Origin: CAZBUK01 sp964495085
GTDB taxonomy: Bacteria; Bacteroidota; Ignavibacteria; T3Sed10-11
Assembly (NCBI GenBank): GCA_964495085.1
Contig: CAZBUK010000038.1
Coordinates: 1-34,320 of the forward strand
Length of the DNA: 34,320 bases
Direction of reading: 5' to 3'
This document shows, piece by piece, positions 25,641 through 32,658 of the stretch. A model generated the notes under the pieces. It searched no databases and was not told the DNA's origin. It worked only from the letters and a program-made list of their open reading frames with translations. How positions within the stretch are numbered: position 1 is the first letter of the stretch; every line of letters begins with the position of its first letter. The position numbers and the translations under genes are program-made.

Positions 25641-26990
25641 TCAGACTCGTATGGACTTCCAGCCTCCGGACCGGAACTTAACCCACATTACCAGACTGTA
25701 CAATATAATATAAATGGGTAAGGCAAGCCATGCTCCGACCGAACCGAGGGTGGTATGGACGGCAAGAACGTACGCGAGCGGTAAAAATATAATCCAATGG
25801 GTCACTACTTCGGTAATCATCACGAATACCATTGCACCCGCAGCCTGAAGTGCATTTGCAAATATAATACCCACACCGTAAAAAATCTGTGCGATTCCCG
25901 CAATTCGCAACAGCGGCACCGCCGTTTCCAGTACACGGTCGTTTGTCGTAATGATCAACAGGACGTATTGAGGGAAAACCAGAAACAGGAATCCGATGAA
26001 CAGGGTGAAGATGGTTCCGAGTTTTGCGGTTTCATAACCGTAGCTTTGTGCCAGGAACATCTTCTTATTTCCCATATAGTTGCCGATCAGCGTCTGTGCG
26101 GCTATTCCGAATCCGAACAACGGCATAAATGACATGAAGAGTGCGGTTATCGTGACCTGGGTCGCAGCCTGCTCCACCGTCCCGACTATTCCGTTTATAG
26201 CGACGAACACGAGAAATCCACCCAATATAAAAATATTCTGAAATGATACCGGAAGCGAGATTTTAATAATCGATCTGATCGTTTCTTTGGATAAGTTTAT
26301 GTTTTTATAATACCTATAAGGTATTCGATAATTTTTTACAAAAGTTACAATAATGAAAAAAACTAAACCTCCGATTATGCCGAGCGTCGAAGCGAGTCCG
26401 GCTCCCGCAAGTTCCATTCTGGGGAAACCGAAATTACCGAAAATCAGGCAATAATTCAGAATGATATTGAGCAGGTTCATGATAATCGCAGAAACCATGA
26501 ATATCTTGGTTTTGCCGATTCCATAAAAGAATCCCCTGTATGATACACTCAGGAGAAAGAAAGGAAGACCGAGAAAGCGAAACTTCATATAACCAGCGCC
26601 GGTAAGAGCAACCTGTGTATCGCTGGAAAAGAAATTTATAATGGGGTATGCGAAAACACTTCCCACTGCACCGAATATGATACCGAGTAATAAAGATAGG
26701 ACGAGAGAGTTGTTGAGCACCTTCCCTGCCCCGGGCGTATCCCCCTCACCATGCCTTCGGGCAACGAGTACATGTGTACCCGTAGCCAACGAAGAGAAGA
26801 CGCTTATGATAGCCCAGGTGGCCAGAAGTCCCAGCCCCATCGCCGCCAGCGCGACTTCTGCGTTTTGAAGCCTGCCGACCATTGCTGTATCGACGACGGA
26901 TACCACCATCTGAGAGGATAAACCCGCGATAGCCGGTCCTGCGATTTGGAGAACTCTGTAAGAAAGGCGTCTATCGGGAAGTAGATTCAT
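25641..26990 (-). CDS. MATE family efflux transporter
   Basis: 449 residues, about twelve membrane helices in two homologous halves. The N-terminal GPAIAGLSSQMVVSVVDTAMVGRL is the usual MATE opening (helix 1 with VDTAMVGRLG-like text), and LNYCLIFGNFGFPRMELAGAGLAS is the typical helix-6 region. It is expected to export cationic compounds with H+ or Na+ as counter-ion; the compound is unknown. Parts of the gene (26281-26350) are clearly more AT-rich than the surroundings. It precedes the partner-switching cassette by 3 bp, which may mean shared regulation rather than shared function. Confidence 0.9.
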   Translation of the reverse strand: MNLLPDRRLSYRVLQIAGPAIAGLSSQMVVSVVDTAMVGRLQNAEVALAAMGLGLLATWAIISVFSSLATGTHVLVARRHGEGDTPGAGKVLNNSLVLSLLLGIIFGAVGSVFAYPIINFFSSDTQVALTGAGYMKFRFLGLPFFLLSVSYRGFFYGIGKTKIFMVSAIIMNLLNIILNYCLIFGNFGFPRMELAGAGLASTLGIIGGLVFFIIVTFVKNYRIPYRYYKNINLSKETIRSIIKISLPVSFQNIFILGGFLVFVAINGIVGTVEQAATQVTITALFMSFMPLFGFGIAAQTLIGNYMGNKKMFLAQSYGYETAKLGTIFTLFIGFLFLVFPQYVLLIITTNDRVLETAVPLLRIAGIAQIFYGVGIIFANALQAAGAMVFVMITEVVTHWIIFLPLAYVLAVHTTLGSVGAWLALPIYIILYSLVMWVKFRSGGWKSIRV

Positions 26991-27150
26991 TGATAAAATG
27001 AGGTGTGATCCAAAACGGCTTTCTCCGGTTAAAGCGGGGAATTGACTGCAGTCCGGGAGGGATTTTATTTCCCCGAACCGGAATCCAGTATGACATCGTT
27101 GTACAGAATTTCCCGTTCAGATACACCTGTCGGAAGTGCCCTATGGAAGA

Positions 27151-27846
27151 TCAGCGTGTCACGGATATTTGTGCAAGCAGTAGATCGACGTCTCGCGCGT
27201 GAGCCGATTCGGGATATTCTTCTTTCAGTTTTTCGAGAACTTCGATAGCTTTGGTCGCTGATCCCGCCTGGAAATAATTTCTACCGGCGTGTTTGAGATT
27301 TTCCGGCGTGATGGCTGTTTTGCCGAATCGCAAAGCTGCCTGCTCGAACAATTCCGCAGCTTGCGAATGTTCACCCCGTGTTTCGTGAATAGCAGCCTTT
27401 CCCGCTAGAGCGGATGCTCTCAGAAGTGGATCGCGGCTGCGAAAGCGATCGAAATACTCATACGATTTATCGTTATCGCCGAGATGATAATATGAATTCG
27501 CGAGATAGAATGATGCAAGATTCCCCGTCTCGGTACCGCCGTAGTTTCTGACGATATCCTCCAGACCGAATATGTTCCGTTCAGGAATTCCGCTGATGGC
27601 TTTTGCATAATCGCCCTCGTCGTAGAGGGGAAAGACCCTGCCGAGTTGAGTCATCGCCTGCTGGTTTTCCGAGCGGAGATTATTGGTATAGAGCAGATAG
27701 ATCACCAAGACAAGGGCGATTATCCCGATAACGGTGAAAACCGCTCTCCTGGATTCATATATCCTGTCGTAAACTTTGAAATAGGTTGTAACCAGCTTGT
27801 CCTGCTTGATCTCCCGACGGGTTAACTTTTTCTTCGGTTTTAACAT
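27151..27846 (-). CDS. Membrane-anchored tetratricopeptide-repeat protein
   Basis: 231 residues. A basic N-terminus (MLKPKKKLTRREIKQDKL) precedes a single membrane helix (about 36-53), then a periplasmic helical region. TPR-like units include ASFYLANSYYHLGDNDKSYEYFDRF and GKAAIHETRGEHSQAAELFEQA. The layout is like YfgM/ancillary SecYEG-type or BamD-like assembly helpers, but I cannot assign a role. AGGAG lies 4 nt before the ATG. It is separated from the MATE gene by 160 bp and from tRNA-Arg by 36 bp. Confidence 0.75.
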   Translation of the reverse strand: MLKPKKKLTRREIKQDKLVTTYFKVYDRIYESRRAVFTVIGIIALVLVIYLLYTNNLRSENQQAMTQLGRVFPLYDEGDYAKAISGIPERNIFGLEDIVRNYGGTETGNLASFYLANSYYHLGDNDKSYEYFDRFRSRDPLLRASALAGKAAIHETRGEHSQAAELFEQAALRFGKTAITPENLKHAGRNYFQAGSATKAIEVLEKLKEEYPESAHARDVDLLLAQISVTR

Positions 27847-27882
27847 ACATCTCCTAACTAGCTGAATATGACTGCAAGAGGG

Positions 27883-27956
27883 TACGCCCGCCGCGACTCG
27901 AACGCGGGACCTACAGCTCCGGAGGCTGTCGCTCTATCCAACTGAGCTACGGGCGC
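27883..27956 (-). tRNA. tRNA-Arg (anticodon CCG)
   Basis: A 74-nt cloverleaf on the minus strand. The acceptor GCGCCCG/CGGGCGT has a terminal G-U pair; the D-arm is GCTC...GAGC. The anticodon stem ACAGC/GCTGT holds loop CTCCGGA (anticodon CCG), and the T-arm CCGCG-TTCGAGT-CGCGG is perfect. The discriminator is A and CCA is not encoded. It reads CGG codons. A promoter with 17-bp spacing lies just upstream. Confidence 0.95.
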
Positions 27957-27973
27957 ATAATAAATGAAATTCT

Positions 27974-28002
27974 AATTTACGAAACTTTACCGCGCAAGGC
28001 AA
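27974..28002 (-). promoter_or_regulatory. Promoter for tRNA-Arg
   Basis: On the minus strand TTGCCT (28002-27997), 17 bp, TAAATT (27979-27974). The predicted start near 27967 is about 11 nt before the mature tRNA 5' end. It is divergent from the methylmalonyl-CoA mutase promoter. Confidence 0.55.
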
Positions 28003-28024
28003 GTGCCGGATTCCATTCGATTAT

Positions 28025-28053
28025 TTGTCTTCCGCACCTAATTTTACTAATTT
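28025..28053 (+). promoter_or_regulatory. Promoter for the methylmalonyl-CoA mutase operon
   Basis: TTGTCT (28025-28030), 17 bp, TAATTT (28048-28053), with a predicted start near 28060 and a short 28-nt leader. The promoter lies inside the longer open frame that begins at 28025, which supports translation starting at the ATG at 28088. Confidence 0.55.
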
Positions 28054-28076
28054 ACCCAAATTATCTAATCATCCCC

Positions 28077-28080
28077 GGAG
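28077..28080 (+). promoter_or_regulatory. Shine-Dalgarno for methylmalonyl-CoA mutase
   Basis: GGAG lies 7 nt before the ATG at 28088. Together with the promoter position it selects this ATG over an upstream TTG in the same frame. Confidence 0.6.
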
Positions 28081-28087
28081 CTATTCA

Positions 28088-29752
28088 ATGTCCGATTTAG
28101 ACCGCCTTAAAGAAAAGATACAAAAGGCATACAAGGAATGGGAAGAACATACACTCGGCAATGCTCAACGCGGCAGAGGAGCTACCGGAACATCCTCTTC
28201 CGAACCCGTGAAACCGATTTATCTTCCGACCGATGCAGATCCGGAGATGTACTTCGAGAGTATCGGATTCCCGGGAGAATATCCGTTCACCAGGGGTATT
28301 CAGCCGACTATGTATCGGGGTAAATTATGGACGATGCGACAGTATGCCGGGTTCGGGACGGCGCGCGAGTCGAATGAGCGCTATAGATACCTGCTCGATC
28401 ATGGACAAACCGGCCTCTCCGTCGCATTCGATTTGCCGACCCAGATTGGTTACGACAGCGATTCCCCGTTGGCGTATGGAGAGGTCGGGAAGGTCGGCGT
28501 CGCGATCGATACCCTCGCCGATATGGAGATTCTGTTCGACAAAATTCCTCTCGACAAAGTCTCGACTTCGATGACCATCAACGCGCCGGCTGCGGTATTG
28601 CTTGCATTCTATATTGCGGTCGCCGAAAGCACGGGAATATCTCTTGATCGGATCAGCGGTACGGTTCAGAACGACATACTCAAGGAATATATAGCCCGCG
28701 GCACCTACATCTTCCCTCCGAAGCCCTCAATGCGCCTGGTAACGAATTTATTCGATTATTGCGCGCGTGAGGTGCCGAAATGGAACACTATATCGATCTC
28801 CGGCTATCATATACGGGAGGCGGGCTCTACGGCCGCACAGGAGGTCGGATTCACGCTTGCTGACGGCATCGCTTATGTACAGGCTGCCCTCGATACGGGT
28901 CTCGATGTGGATTCGTTTGCCGGACAGCTCTCATTTTTCTTCAACGCTCACAATGATCTGTTGGAAGAGGTCGCAAAGTTTCGAGCGGCGCGTCGTTTAT
29001 GGGCCCGGATCATGAAAGATAGATTCAAAGCCGGGAAAACACGCTCGATGATGCTCCGCTTTCATGCCCAGACCGCCGGTTCGATGCTCACCGCACAGCA
29101 GATAGATAATAATATCGTCAGAGTTACGCTCCAGTCCCTCTCCGCAGTTCTCGGCGGTACACAGAGTCTGCATGCAAATGCACGCGACGAAGCGTTGGCT
29201 CTTCCGACCGAAGAGTCTGCACGGACTGCACTCAGGACACAGCAGATCATAGCCTATGAGAGCGGAGTTACGAATACCATTGACCCGCTCGCCGGTTCGT
29301 ATTATATTGAGTCTCTTACACAATCTATCGAAAACAAAGCGGAAGAATATATCGGGAAGATAGATACACTCGGTGGAATGGTGGAAGCTATCGAGAACGG
29401 CTATGTGCAGCATGAGATCCAGGAGGCGGCATACCGATACAATCGCGAGATAGAGAGCGGCGAACGGATCGTGGTCGGGGTCAACAGGTACAGAATCGAC
29501 GAATCGCCGGGCCGAAGCCTGCTGGAAGTCGATCCGGCGCTCCAGGAGAAACAAATCGGATTTTTACGAAAAGTCAGAAATGATCGCAGCGACGAACGGG
29601 TCACCGTTGCACTCGCTTCGCTGAAAAGAGCGGCTGCGGGAGAGGAAAATCTGATGCCGTATATCCTCGATGCCGTTCGTGCATATGTCAGTATCGGTGA
29701 AATATGCAATACCCTCCGCGAAGTCTTCGGCGAATATAAAGAGCACGTATAA
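28088..29752 (+). CDS. Methylmalonyl-CoA mutase, large (catalytic) subunit without B12 domain
   Basis: 554 residues, the length of the catalytic barrel only. The cobalamin domain (DxHxxG) is absent, so the enzyme must pair with a separate B12-binding subunit. TMYRGKLWTMRQYAGFG (Tyr76), IARGTYIFPP (Arg204) and ISGYHIREAG (His241) match the substrate-binding Tyr/Arg/His set of methylmalonyl-CoA mutase rather than isobutyryl-CoA mutase. It interconverts methylmalonyl-CoA and succinyl-CoA in propionate metabolism. The epimerase gene directly downstream agrees with this. The small subunit gene is not in this window, although it often lies beside the large one. Confidence 0.92.
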   Translation: MSDLDRLKEKIQKAYKEWEEHTLGNAQRGRGATGTSSSEPVKPIYLPTDADPEMYFESIGFPGEYPFTRGIQPTMYRGKLWTMRQYAGFGTARESNERYRYLLDHGQTGLSVAFDLPTQIGYDSDSPLAYGEVGKVGVAIDTLADMEILFDKIPLDKVSTSMTINAPAAVLLAFYIAVAESTGISLDRISGTVQNDILKEYIARGTYIFPPKPSMRLVTNLFDYCAREVPKWNTISISGYHIREAGSTAAQEVGFTLADGIAYVQAALDTGLDVDSFAGQLSFFFNAHNDLLEEVAKFRAARRLWARIMKDRFKAGKTRSMMLRFHAQTAGSMLTAQQIDNNIVRVTLQSLSAVLGGTQSLHANARDEALALPTEESARTALRTQQIIAYESGVTNTIDPLAGSYYIESLTQSIENKAEEYIGKIDTLGGMVEAIENGYVQHEIQEAAYRYNREIESGERIVVGVNRYRIDESPGRSLLEVDPALQEKQIGFLRKVRNDRSDERVTVALASLKRAAAGEENLMPYILDAVRAYVSIGEICNTLREVFGEYKEHV

Positions 29753-29806
29753 CATCGATTGCCGGGAACAGCCGGCCGGTATCATCGGAACGATCGAAGA
29801 GAATCC

Positions 29807-30235
29807 ATGATGAAAATATCGCATATCGAACACATCGGTATAGCAGTAAAGAGCATCGGTAAAGCGAGAGAATATTACGAACGTATACTCGGTTTGAAAT
29901 GTTATGGGATAGAGCGCATCGAGGATCAAAAGGTATTGACCGCTCTGTTCCGGGTCGGCGATACAAAGATCGAACTACTCGAATCGACATCCCCCGACGG
30001 TCCCGTCGCGAAGTTCATCGAAAAACGGGGAGAGGGTATTCATCATATAGCGTTCGCGGTGGATGATGTCGGCGAGGCGCTCAAAAACGCCTCATCCAAC
30101 GGAATTAAACTCATCGATGCGGAACCCCGCAAGGGTGCGGAAGGGATGGATATCGGATTCCTGCATCCGTTTTCGACATTCGGCGCGCTCACGGAGTTCT
30201 GTGCAAAACCGGACGAGGAAGGAGGATCGGAGTAA
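29807..30235 (+). CDS. mce: Methylmalonyl-CoA epimerase
   Basis: 142 residues from the ATG at 29807; a second ATG directly follows and could also be used. Vicinal-oxygen-chelate fold with two betaalphabeta-beta-beta modules. HIEHIGIAVKS gives the first metal His, GIHHIAFAVDD the second, and LHPFSTFGALTEF ends with the Glu ligand. It converts the R and S forms of methylmalonyl-CoA, linking propionyl-CoA carboxylase to the mutase encoded 54 bp upstream. In many homologues the last motif reads HPKST; Phe replaces Lys here. Confidence 0.9.
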   Translation: MMKISHIEHIGIAVKSIGKAREYYERILGLKCYGIERIEDQKVLTALFRVGDTKIELLESTSPDGPVAKFIEKRGEGIHHIAFAVDDVGEALKNASSNGIKLIDAEPRKGAEGMDIGFLHPFSTFGALTEFCAKPDEEGGSE

Positions 30236-30237
30236 AA

Positions 30238-30591
30238 ATGACGAAGTTCTTCACGATATCGATGCTGCTGATCTTTACATCCATGCAAGGGTGCGGATTA
30301 TTTTCCGGTGCTGAGGACGATTTCAGAGTCGAGTATGAAGTCATAGGCACCGCGTCCAGCGTCACGATCGTGTATCTCACCATTGACGAAGAGACGATTA
30401 CTATCGAGGGAGAATCCATACCCTGGTCTCACGGATTCGATGCGTTCAAGGGGCAAGTATTGTTTTTGCAGGCACAGAACGAAACCGACGAGGGCGAGGT
30501 TCGCGTCAGGATACTTGTAAACGGTTCGGTATTTCTCGAAGCCCGCAATCCGGATCCTTTCGGCACAGCTACGGCGAGCGGAAACGTATAA
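30238..30591 (+). CDS. Small MmpS-like lipoprotein
   Basis: 117 residues. A signal peptide with lipobox (TSMQG-Cys) precedes a beta-rich domain. YEVIGTASSVTIVYL, PWSHGFDAFKGQVLFLQAQN and GEVRVRILVNGSVFLEA match the pattern of the MmpS/DUF-type beta-sandwich (tissue-inhibitor-like fold) best known as partner of mycobacterial MmpL transporters. No MmpL/RND gene is in the window. It starts 2 bp after the epimerase stop, with GGAG upstream. The role here is unknown; the domain match is from pattern memory, not a search. Confidence 0.6.
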   Translation: MTKFFTISMLLIFTSMQGCGLFSGAEDDFRVEYEVIGTASSVTIVYLTIDEETITIEGESIPWSHGFDAFKGQVLFLQAQNETDEGEVRVRILVNGSVFLEARNPDPFGTATASGNV

Positions 30592-30636
30592 TTGGGGAGA
30601 ATGGGGAATGTCCTGATCGGCTGGGGAATGGATAAG

Positions 30637-30667
30637 GCCATAACCCCGGCGATACCGGGGTTATGGC
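30637..30667. terminator. 13-bp perfect hairpin between convergent genes
   Basis: GCCATAACCCCGG (30637-30649) and CCGGGGTTATGGC (30655-30667) are perfectly complementary around the 5-nt loop CGATA. No U-run follows on either strand. It lies between the MmpS-like gene and the convergent Spy-like gene, where a bidirectional terminator or RNA 3'-end stabiliser would be expected. Confidence 0.5.
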
Positions 30668-30715
30668 GTCCAAAGGATAAACTTATCTATCAATATCGTT
30701 CACTCTGCCGTTACT

Positions 30716-31696
30716 CTACGAATCATCTCCCGGCAAATTTACCTGCTCAAACTGATTTAATAACCTCCTCAGGGTAAGAGCGCGGTGGATTAATACTATC
30801 TCATACTGTTTCGAGTCGAGTATACGCTGCAATCCCTCGTCACGGAGATTTCGTATCCTCTTAATGCCCTGGACAAATTCGTTCCGGTCGATATTTCCAT
30901 TCTTAAACTCCGCATTCAGGAACACATGCGCTCTCCGCATCTCCTGTTGTAATCCGATAAGCTCCGATTTTTGCCCCTCGGTCAAGCCGAGAACGCGTAC
31001 CATGACCGTATATGCAGGCGATATCTTCTCTTCGATTATTTCATCCTTCAACCGCAGGCATGTTTCGTATCGTGATTTCTGCTCATCAGTCAGCAGCGCA
31101 CGGATTTCCTCGTGCAAAGCGGCCATGCATGCGCTCATCATTTCGCCGAATTCTTCTCTTGATATGCTGCCTTCACGGTATGCGGTCTTGAGCTCCTCGA
31201 GTTTTTCGGCATACTCGGCTCGAATTTGCTGAATAACTTCAAGCTGCTCCCGCGTAAATTGGATGGCGCACTGAGGTACTCGCTGTCCAATCAATGCCGG
31301 CCAGTTATTGAACATCAACAGTCTCCCCTTCTCAGCCAGCCGTTCCTCATATTGATTTAACAGCGCGAACATTTTTCTTTTCTGCTCGTCGGTCAACTGA
31401 TCCTGAAGCTCGCCGGCTATTATCCATAGTCTGCCCGGTTCTTGCAGCTTGTTTCCATGCTTCGAGAACACACGGCGCAGCCCGTCGGTCTCTTCCTCGT
31501 TCAGATTCAAATCACCGGATAAATCCTTGACCAACGCATTGATCTCGGCTGATTCGAATAGAGACTCATCCTCATCCACCGGACCGTTTAGTTTTTCGCA
31601 GCCCGCGAGAAAAACGGCGATCGCAAGGACGATAGAGAACAGAAAAAAACTCCTTGCGAGTTCGTGACTCTCAGACATGTTTACTTTCGATTTCAT
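30716..31696 (-). CDS. Spy/CpxP-like helical lipoprotein
   Basis: 326 residues. The signal has lipobox VFLAG-Cys33. The mature part is acidic and nearly all helical, with repeated L/F-T-x-x-Q motifs at residues 101 (LTDEQ), 148 (FTREQ), 202 (LTDEQ) and 238 (LTEGQ). This LTxxQ signature is that of Spy/CpxP periplasmic chaperone-like proteins and metal-sensor domains. At 326 residues it is about twice the length of Spy, suggesting two or more units in tandem. The start is fixed by an excellent AAGGAGGGG just before the ATG. It stands alone, convergent with the mutase operon. Confidence 0.7.
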   Translation of the reverse strand: MKSKVNMSESHELARSFFLFSIVLAIAVFLAGCEKLNGPVDEDESLFESAEINALVKDLSGDLNLNEEETDGLRRVFSKHGNKLQEPGRLWIIAGELQDQLTDEQKRKMFALLNQYEERLAEKGRLLMFNNWPALIGQRVPQCAIQFTREQLEVIQQIRAEYAEKLEELKTAYREGSISREEFGEMMSACMAALHEEIRALLTDEQKSRYETCLRLKDEIIEEKISPAYTVMVRVLGLTEGQKSELIGLQQEMRRAHVFLNAEFKNGNIDRNEFVQGIKRIRNLRDEGLQRILDSKQYEIVLIHRALTLRRLLNQFEQVNLPGDDS

Positions 31697-31977
31697 ATCC
31701 CCTCCTTTTGTACATTGAATAGTATAGCCACGTAATCCCCTGCGGCTTGCTGCTGTGATAGTTCTGGCTTTATATGGATCAATAACTGTGCCAATCGATA
31801 TCGTATATCTCTATGTACTTAATATTAATTGGTTTATAAGCTGAGGGACACTAATGAGAAGGGGTATTGAAGTGCGGGAATTTTCACTGTCATCTGCGGG
31901 AATTGGGGATATCAGGCAGATAATGAGCATATATTCCCGTCCGGAAGTGGAGTGGAAATAATCACCGGCTCCGGAAT
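31697..31977. other. Intergenic stretch without recognised genes
   Basis: I see no coding frame, RNA gene or clear promoter in these 281 bases. They must hold the promoter of the Spy-like gene on the minus strand, but several weak -10 candidates exist and none has a good -35. TGCGGGAATT occurs twice about 25 bp apart. Confidence 0.4.
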
Positions 31978-32011
31978 AAAAAAAATGGCCGGACTCAATT
32001 TCCCGGCCATT
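31978..32011 (-). terminator. Strong rho-independent terminator on the minus strand
   Basis: On the minus strand a 9-bp stem (AATGGCCGG/CCGGCCATT, 32011-31984, 10-nt loop) runs into eight U residues (31985-31978). It can only end a leftward transcript from beyond 32011. The only minus-strand gene there before the acetyltransferase is tRNA-Thr, with the repeat array in between. Confidence 0.8.
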
Positions 32012-32141
32012 GAAGTAAGTATATACTATTTGGTGTTCACTGAAAAAGTCAGGCTTCCCTCCCTACAGAGTCGGGATCATCCTGAGTTAGCTATAAAACG
32101 ATTTAATCACTCATTAGTATTGACATAGCTATGAGATCATA

Positions 32142-32456
32142 TTGGAGTCCCGCTAAAAACGCGGGACTCTCAAAATGGCTGTTAACTTATCACCCCCGCC
32201 GGGGGCGGGGGTTGGAGTCCCGCTAAAAACGCGGGACTCTCAAAATGGCTGTTAACTTATCACNNNNNNNNNNNNNNNNNNNNNNNNNNNNNNNNNNNNN
32301 NNNNNNNNNNNNNNNNNNNNNNNNNNNNNNNNNNNNNNNNNNNNNNNNNNNNNNNNNNNNNNNGGGTTGGAGTCCCGCTAAAAACGCGGGACTCTCAAAA
32401 TGGCTGTTAACTTATCACCCCCGCCGGGGGCGGGGGTGATAAGTTAAGCCATTTTG
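32142..32456. repeat. Tandem 70-bp double-hairpin repeat array next to tRNA-Thr
   Basis: Two complete units (32142-32211, 32367-32436) and one cut by the N gap (32212-32263) are identical wherever sequence is present. In each unit GAGTCCCGC/GCGGGACTC forms a 9-bp stem with a 7-nt loop, and CCCCCGCC/GGCGGGGG forms an 8-bp stem with loop GGG. In the last unit the second hairpin is extended by flanking TGATAAGTTAA and GCCATTTTG (32437-32456) into a ~28-bp inverted repeat with a 2-nt bulge, reaching into the tRNA CCA. There are no spacers, so it is not a CRISPR array. True copy number is unknown because of the gap. It could be a REP/MITE-like element or a structured RNA. Confidence 0.9.
32264..32363. 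other. Assembly gap (100 N) inside the repeat array
   Basis: Exactly 100 N replace sequence within the repeats. With a 70-bp unit, the 155-bp spacing between flanking visible copies is not a multiple of the period. The N count is therefore a placeholder and the real length is unknown. Confidence 0.95.
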
Positions 32457-32529
32457 GAGCTGGCGGGCGGGGTTGAACCGTCGACCTGCTGATTACGAAT
32501 CAGCTGCTCTACCACTGAGCTACGCCAGC
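32455..32529 (-). tRNA. tRNA-Thr (anticodon CGT), CCA encoded
   Basis: A cloverleaf on the minus strand. The acceptor GCTGGCG/CGCCAGC is perfect, the D-arm is GCTC...GAGC, and the anticodon stem GCTGA/TCAGC holds loop TTCGTAA (anticodon CGT). The T-arm GACGG-TTCAACC-CCGCC has one A-C mismatch. Discriminator T is followed by encoded CCA (32457-32455), unlike the other two tRNAs in the window. It reads ACG codons. The 72-nt body ends at 32458. The repeat-array palindrome starts inside the CCA. Confidence 0.93.
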
Positions 32530-32594
32530 ATCTATACCTTACTCATTGTTGCAGAGTGATATACGTACCCGTTGAGTCGGATAAGGCGACAAAC

Positions 32595-32623
32595 AAATTA
32601 ACAAATATTAGCGATATTGGCAA
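32595..32623 (-). promoter_or_regulatory. Putative promoter for tRNA-Thr
   Basis: On the minus strand TTGCCA (32623-32618), 17 bp, TAATTT (32600-32595). The predicted start near 32588 leaves a leader of about 60 nt, longer than for the other tRNAs here. The hexamers match those of the other promoters in the window. Confidence 0.42.
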
Positions 32624-32658
32624 GCCTCACATTTCGATCCATTTGCTGCTTACCAATG

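Noticed and set aside
32012..32141. Insertion-sequence remnant (CACTGAAAAAGTC-like end)
   Set aside because: The short string recalls some IS ends, but there is no inverted partner, no target duplication and no transposase fragment.
32245..32439. Open reading frame across the N gap
   Set aside because: It is made of repeat sequence and unknown bases, with no protein-like composition.
32142..32456. CRISPR array
   Set aside because: Units are contiguous with no variable spacers, the period is 70 bp, and no cas gene is present.
32142..32456. Integron attC sites
   Set aside because: The units contain GTTAAC and inverted stems but lack properly placed core-site pairs, gene cassettes and an integrase gene.
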